Below are positions 32,499 to 34,969 of a DNA stretch of 34,969 bases, piece after piece. Source of the DNA: Lachnospiraceae bacterium (GTDB lineage Bacteria; Bacillota; Clostridia; Lachnospirales; Lachnospiraceae); NCBI GenBank assembly GCA_017634975.1, contig JAGBMJ010000054.1, positions 1-34,969 of the forward strand. Reading direction: 5' to 3'. The number at the start of each line of letters is the position of its first letter. The stretch's first letter is position 1. Under the pieces are notes generated by a model. It saw only the letters and a list, made by a program, of their open reading frames with translations, was not told the origin of the DNA and made no database searches. The position numbers and the translations under genes were made by a program.

Positions 32499-32783
32499 TT
32501 AATCTTCCAGCGTCAGGAATCCGGAAAATCCGGTCACGTCAAAGATCTCACGCACCTGCTCATTGGCGCCCCGGATCAACATCGTGCCGCCGTTCGCATT
32601 TACTTTTTTCTGCATGGTCAGCAGCGCACGCAAGCCCACAGATGAGATATATCCGGTCTCGGACATATCGATCACCAGGTCATATTTGCCTTCTGCCGCC
32701 AACGCTTCCAGATCCGCCGAAAGCTTCGGTGCTGTTCTGGTATCGATCTTTTTTTCGGTTTTGTAGATTGTCTGTTCTGCCAT
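32499..32783 (-). CDS. STAS anti-anti-sigma protein (RsbV/SpoIIAA type)
   Basis: A 94-aa single STAS domain. The characteristic strand-helix is LVIDMSETGYISSVGLRALL; the phosphorylatable serine should be Ser48 (second Ser of ISS), where the usual Asp before it is replaced by Ser. In this family the unphosphorylated form binds and sequesters an RsbW-type kinase. An RsbW-like gene (2750-3184) and an RsbU-like gene (446-2614) lie at the other end of the locus. I chose the ATG at 32783 because it lies nine bases after GGAGG; the ATG at 32789 is only three bases away and would add two residues. It is the second gene of the main operon. Confidence 0.92.
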   Translation of the reverse strand: MAEQTIYKTEKKIDTRTAPKLSADLEALAAEGKYDLVIDMSETGYISSVGLRALLTMQKKVNANGGTMLIRGANEQVREIFDVTGFSGFLTLED

Positions 32784-32803
32784 TTTCATAGTCCTCCGTT
32801 TTT

Positions 32804-33271
32804 TTATTCCTCGATCGGTTCGCCGTATTCATTTAAGTAGATCACCCGGCCGTCGTCACCGTAGATAAAGAGGTTGCCGTGCTCATCTTCATAACAGTAT
32901 TCATCCTCGGCCTCTTCCATATCTTCTTCGATCTGTGCCCGGCGCAGCTCCGCCATCTCTTCCTCGGGGATCGTGCCGTTATCGATGATATATTCCTCGG
33001 TGTCCATCTCGCCGTTCAGGATCGCTTCTGCCTGGCGTGCCACTTCATAATACAATGCATCATCCTCGATATCATCCAGGATCATCTCATCATCTTCTCC
33101 CGCATGGAATCCCATGATCTGAAGTTCGCCTTCCCCGCCTTCTCCGGCAGGCTGAAGCACGATAAAATCCTGTCCCCGCACCCCCAGTGTCAGAACAGGT
33201 TCAAAGATATGCTCATTTCCCTCCGGATCCACCAGTACCATTTCCAGTCTTTTTTCCTGTTCTTCTGCCAT
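32804..33271 (-). CDS. DUF1292-like acidic protein, first gene of the main operon
   Basis: A 155-aa, strongly acidic protein. The N-terminal part (VLVDPEGNEHIFEPVLTLGVRGQDFIVLQP, then an acidic turn and IMGF) resembles the small DUF1292/YrzB proteins of Firmicutes. The C-terminal half is an extension with DDIEDDALYYEVARQAEAILNG and a closing strand pair NLFIYGDDGRVIYLNEYG. No enzyme motif is visible. The start has AGGAGG. It is the first gene after the dual promoter region and is followed after 20 bases by the STAS gene. Function unknown; the family occurs near general housekeeping genes elsewhere, so its placement here is unusual. Confidence 0.8.
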   Translation of the reverse strand: MAEEQEKRLEMVLVDPEGNEHIFEPVLTLGVRGQDFIVLQPAGEGGEGELQIMGFHAGEDDEMILDDIEDDALYYEVARQAEAILNGEMDTEEYIIDNGTIPEEEMAELRRAQIEEDMEEAEDEYCYEDEHGNLFIYGDDGRVIYLNEYGEPIEE

Positions 33272-33309
33272 GCGTGTTCCTCCTTTTTAACCCCATTTGC
33301 AGGAAATAT

Positions 33310-33325
33310 ACACAAAATATTGTGT
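33310..33325. promoter_or_regulatory. AT-rich inverted repeat in the operon leader
   Basis: ACACAA-AATA-TTGTGT gives six-base arms around a four-base centre. It lies just downstream of the expected start of the sigma-A promoter (33339-33367), a position suited to a repressor operator. The short arms make chance possible. Confidence 0.35.
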
Positions 33326-33338
33326 CATATCCTTTTAT

Positions 33339-33367
33339 TTTATACTACATTTACAAAAACGTGTCAA
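33339..33367 (-). promoter_or_regulatory. sigma-A promoter of the main operon
   Basis: On the minus strand a perfect -35 TTGACA (33362-33367) is followed after 17 bases by TATAAA (33339-33344), a 5/6 -10. It lies between the SARP-like promoter D and the first gene (33271) and could give basal expression without the activator. Confidence 0.82.
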
Positions 33368-33408
33368 TTTCAGACCGTGAAAAGGCACAGCCTTCCCATT
33401 CCAGATCT

Positions 33409-33441
33409 ATCATACCACCCAAAGTGCAACAAAAGTGCAAG
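33409..33441 (-). promoter_or_regulatory. SARP-like promoter D, upstream of the main operon
   Basis: On the minus strand CTTGCACTTTT and GTTGCACTTTG (33431-33441 and 33420-33430) give two TTGCACT heptamers 11 bp apart. Exactly 8 bases separate the proximal heptamer (33423-33429) from TATGAT (33409-33414), a 5/6 -10. The site lies 42 bases after the response regulator stop. Transcription from here would read through the sigma-A promoter into the DUF1292-like gene with a leader of about 130 bases. Confidence 0.82.
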
Positions 33442-33482
33442 CCTTTCGGAAAATATGAAAGGATCCAACACTTACCGCGTTC

Positions 33483-34292
33483 TTAATACCGGTTTCCGAG
33501 ACTCATCTCGGCCCAGGAATACTGTGACATATATTCACCGCTGTAATCATTCAGTGCCAGCGGATTGCCTTCCAGCAGTTTGTAGTAATCGCAGTCGATC
33601 TTTTCACAGTTCACCGACAGACTGTTCCAGCCCTTGATCAGTACATCCCCCACACCGGCTTCCTCCAGCGTATGTTTCAGATCCTGCACCAGCGTACGCA
33701 GCCAGGACTTGCGGGAATTGGAATTGTCGTCTTCAAACAGTATCCCCAGGAGTTCCGCCATATTGCAGACAGCCCCTTTCCGGTCGATCAGATATGCCAG
33801 CAGTTCCTTACTGCGCCCGCGATGAAAAGCCAGCGGTTTATCTCCGATGAATACTTCAAATTTTCCGAAACAGATGACACGCAGACGCTTTTCCTCCGTC
33901 CCGGCCTTATTCTCCTGCAAGGGGTTGCGCAGATTCCCCAGCGCATTTTTGACATCCTCCGCCGAAGCCGGTTTTAACAGATAATCACTCACATGCAGCT
34001 TCCACGCATCCAAAGCATATTCCTGGTATGCCGTGACCATGACCAGATTGGTATCCGGGCTGCACTTACGGATCGCTACTGCCAGCTCCAATCCGTTCAT
34101 CCCCGGCATCTCGATGTCCTGAAAGACGATATCGTAGGGAGCACCGCCTTTTGCCGCATCCTCCACGGCAGCCAGTGCCTCCTTCGGATCCAGAAACGTA
34201 TCCAGCTCGATCCCTTTCCCCAGTGCTTCCGTCACCGATTCCGTGAGTCCGTCAATCCCCATCTGTTCATCATCCACGATCAGTATCTTCAT
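33483..34292 (-). CDS. response regulator with SARP-type DNA-binding and BTAD-like domain
   Basis: A 269-aa regulator. The receiver (1-120) has Asp8 and Glu9, the phosphorylation site Asp59 in FQDIEMPG, Thr87 and Lys107. The output part starts near residue 137 with LRVICFGKFEVFIGDKPL and FHRGRSKELLAYLIDRKG, the pattern of the OmpR-type winged helix of SARP regulators, followed by helices (RKSWLRTLVQDLKHTLEEAG) and a BTAD-like end (ALNDYSGEYMSQYSWAEM). SARP activators bind direct repeats of 11-bp pitch at -35. Four sites of this type lie in the window, the nearest just downstream of this gene, so it is the likely activator of the T4SS locus. The start has GGAGG. The kinase gene ends 28 bases before it. 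Confidence 0.93.
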   Translation of the reverse strand: MKILIVDDEQMGIDGLTESVTEALGKGIELDTFLDPKEALAAVEDAAKGGAPYDIVFQDIEMPGMNGLELAVAIRKCSPDTNLVMVTAYQEYALDAWKLHVSDYLLKPASAEDVKNALGNLRNPLQENKAGTEEKRLRVICFGKFEVFIGDKPLAFHRGRSKELLAYLIDRKGAVCNMAELLGILFEDDNSNSRKSWLRTLVQDLKHTLEEAGVGDVLIKGWNSLSVNCEKIDCDYYKLLEGNPLALNDYSGEYMSQYSWAEMSLGNRY

Positions 34293-34320
34293 CTTCTTAC
34301 CTCCTCTTTTCTTCCCCCTG

Positions 34321-34969
34321 TTACGGCGTTCGGATACACAAGATCATCTGTGTCCCGACGCCCTTTTTGCTCTCTATGAGCAGGTCCCCTCCGTACTTGC
34401 GGATCCGTTCCCGCACATTTGCCAGTCCCACGTGTCTCCTGCCGCTCTCATCCTCGCCGCCGTTTTCACGGATGTTCTTCTCCCATTCCGCTACATCAAA
34501 CCCTTCACCGTCATCCTCTACGGCAACACAGACTTCCCCGTTCTCCAGAAAGCTGCTGATGTGGATCATCCCGGTCCGGTTCGTTGCCCGTATCCCATGG
34601 CGTACGGCATTTTCTACCAGCGGCTGCAATGTCAGTGCAGGGATAGAAAAATCTTCCTCCTGAATGTCATATTCCACATTCAATGCATCCGGAAAACGCA
34701 GCTGCTCGATGGAGACATAAAAACGCACATGCTGCAGCTCCTCCTTGAACGGTACCGGCTCGGTACGATCCATCTGCTCAAAATTTCCTCTCAGATACTT
34801 TGAAAAATCATAGATCGCCTTTCTGGCACGCTCCGGCTCCTTTCCGCACAGAACATATATGGCGTTTAATGTATTATAGATAAAATGCGGCCGGATCTGG
34901 CTCATCATAAGCCGCATATTGCTCTCGCGAAGCAGGATATTTTTGTGCTGTATCTCTTCCTTTTGCCGA
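34321..34969 (-). CDS. LytS-type histidine kinase, C-terminal 215 residues (partial)
   Basis: The frame is open at the window's right edge, so the start and any sensor part are outside. The visible part has a coiled stretch (RQKEEIQHKNILLRESN), the His_kinase motif QIRPHFIYN with the phosphorylated His, an N box LQPLVENAVRHGI, a G1 box EDDGEGFD and a G2 region GLANVRERI. This is the family of LytS/YesM-type kinases, which usually have membrane-spanning sensors. It should phosphorylate the response regulator that follows. The signal it senses cannot be seen. Confidence 0.93.
   Translation of the reverse strand, partial: RQKEEIQHKNILLRESNMRLMMSQIRPHFIYNTLNAIYVLCGKEPERARKAIYDFSKYLRGNFEQMDRTEPVPFKEELQHVRFYVSIEQLRFPDALNVEYDIQEEDFSIPALTLQPLVENAVRHGIRATNRTGMIHISSFLENGEVCVAVEDDGEGFDVAEWEKNIRENGGEDESGRRHVGLANVRERIRKYGGDLLIESKKGVGTQMILCIRTP

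Noticed and set aside
33442-33462. CCTTTC/GAAAGG hairpin after the response regulator gene as a terminator.
   Set aside because: The six-base stem has no T run and lies against promoter D; read-through seems as likely.
1-34969. An integrative conjugative element.
   Set aside because: No integrase, relaxase, tRNA gene or attachment-site repeat was seen; the window may still be the inner part of one.

Overview
The window reads as chromosomal DNA of a Clostridia bacterium, most likely Lachnospiraceae. The evidence is roughly 50% G+C content, strong GGAGG ribosome binding sites, sigma-A promoters, a CPBP protease, a DUF1292-type protein and a Gram-positive T4SS pilin. This placement is inferred from style; no rRNA or other marker gene is present. 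Every gene I can support lies on the minus strand, so the locus is transcribed from high to low coordinates.

Layout in transcription order. (1) 34969-33483: a LytS-type histidine kinase (5' end outside the window) and a response regulator whose output domain looks like the SARP/OmpR-BTAD type. (2) 33441-33272: a control region with a SARP-like promoter and, downstream, a good sigma-A promoter. (3) 33271-31311: a DUF1292-like acidic protein, a STAS anti-anti-sigma protein and a CPBP intramembrane protease. (4) 31290-16550: the type IV secretion (T4SS) core: VirD4 coupling ATPase, a secreted membrane-anchored protein, two VirB6/TrbL-like channel proteins (one of 1532 aa with long repeats), a VirB4 ATPase with a VirB3-like N-terminus, a family-3 solute-binding lipoprotein, a small basic protein, and a second secreted anchored protein related to the first. 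(5) 16515-16048: a second SARP-like promoter driving a two-TM T4SS pilin. (6) 15902-3214: a 1477-aa lipoprotein, a surface protein with ten PTPYGW repeats, a two-TM sensor-like protein, a third VirB6-like protein and a charged coiled-coil protein. (7) 3184-446: an RsbW-like serine kinase and an RsbU/SpoIIE-type phosphatase with an extracytoplasmic sensor. (8) 384-1: two more SARP-like promoters facing the start of an unrecognised gene that leaves the window.

The most notable result is a regulatory one. Four intergenic sites carry two TTGCAC(T/A) heptamers exactly 11 bp apart, and in all four the proximal heptamer lies exactly 8 bp from a -10-like hexamer. This is the promoter geometry known for SARP activators, and a response regulator with a SARP-type domain is encoded beside the first site. 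The sites stand before the main operon, before the pilin, and before the gene at the left edge, which defines a likely local regulon and marks the left-edge gene as a candidate component or substrate.

The system as a whole looks like a T4SS apparatus without visible DNA-transfer genes: no relaxase, integrase, oriT-like gene set, VirB8-like protein or peptidoglycan hydrolase was seen in the window. It is bracketed by a complete serine partner-switching set (kinase, antagonist, phosphatase) with no sigma factor. A dedicated, signal-controlled protein-export or surface-contact machine is a reasonable hypothesis, but genes outside the window could supply the missing conjugation functions.
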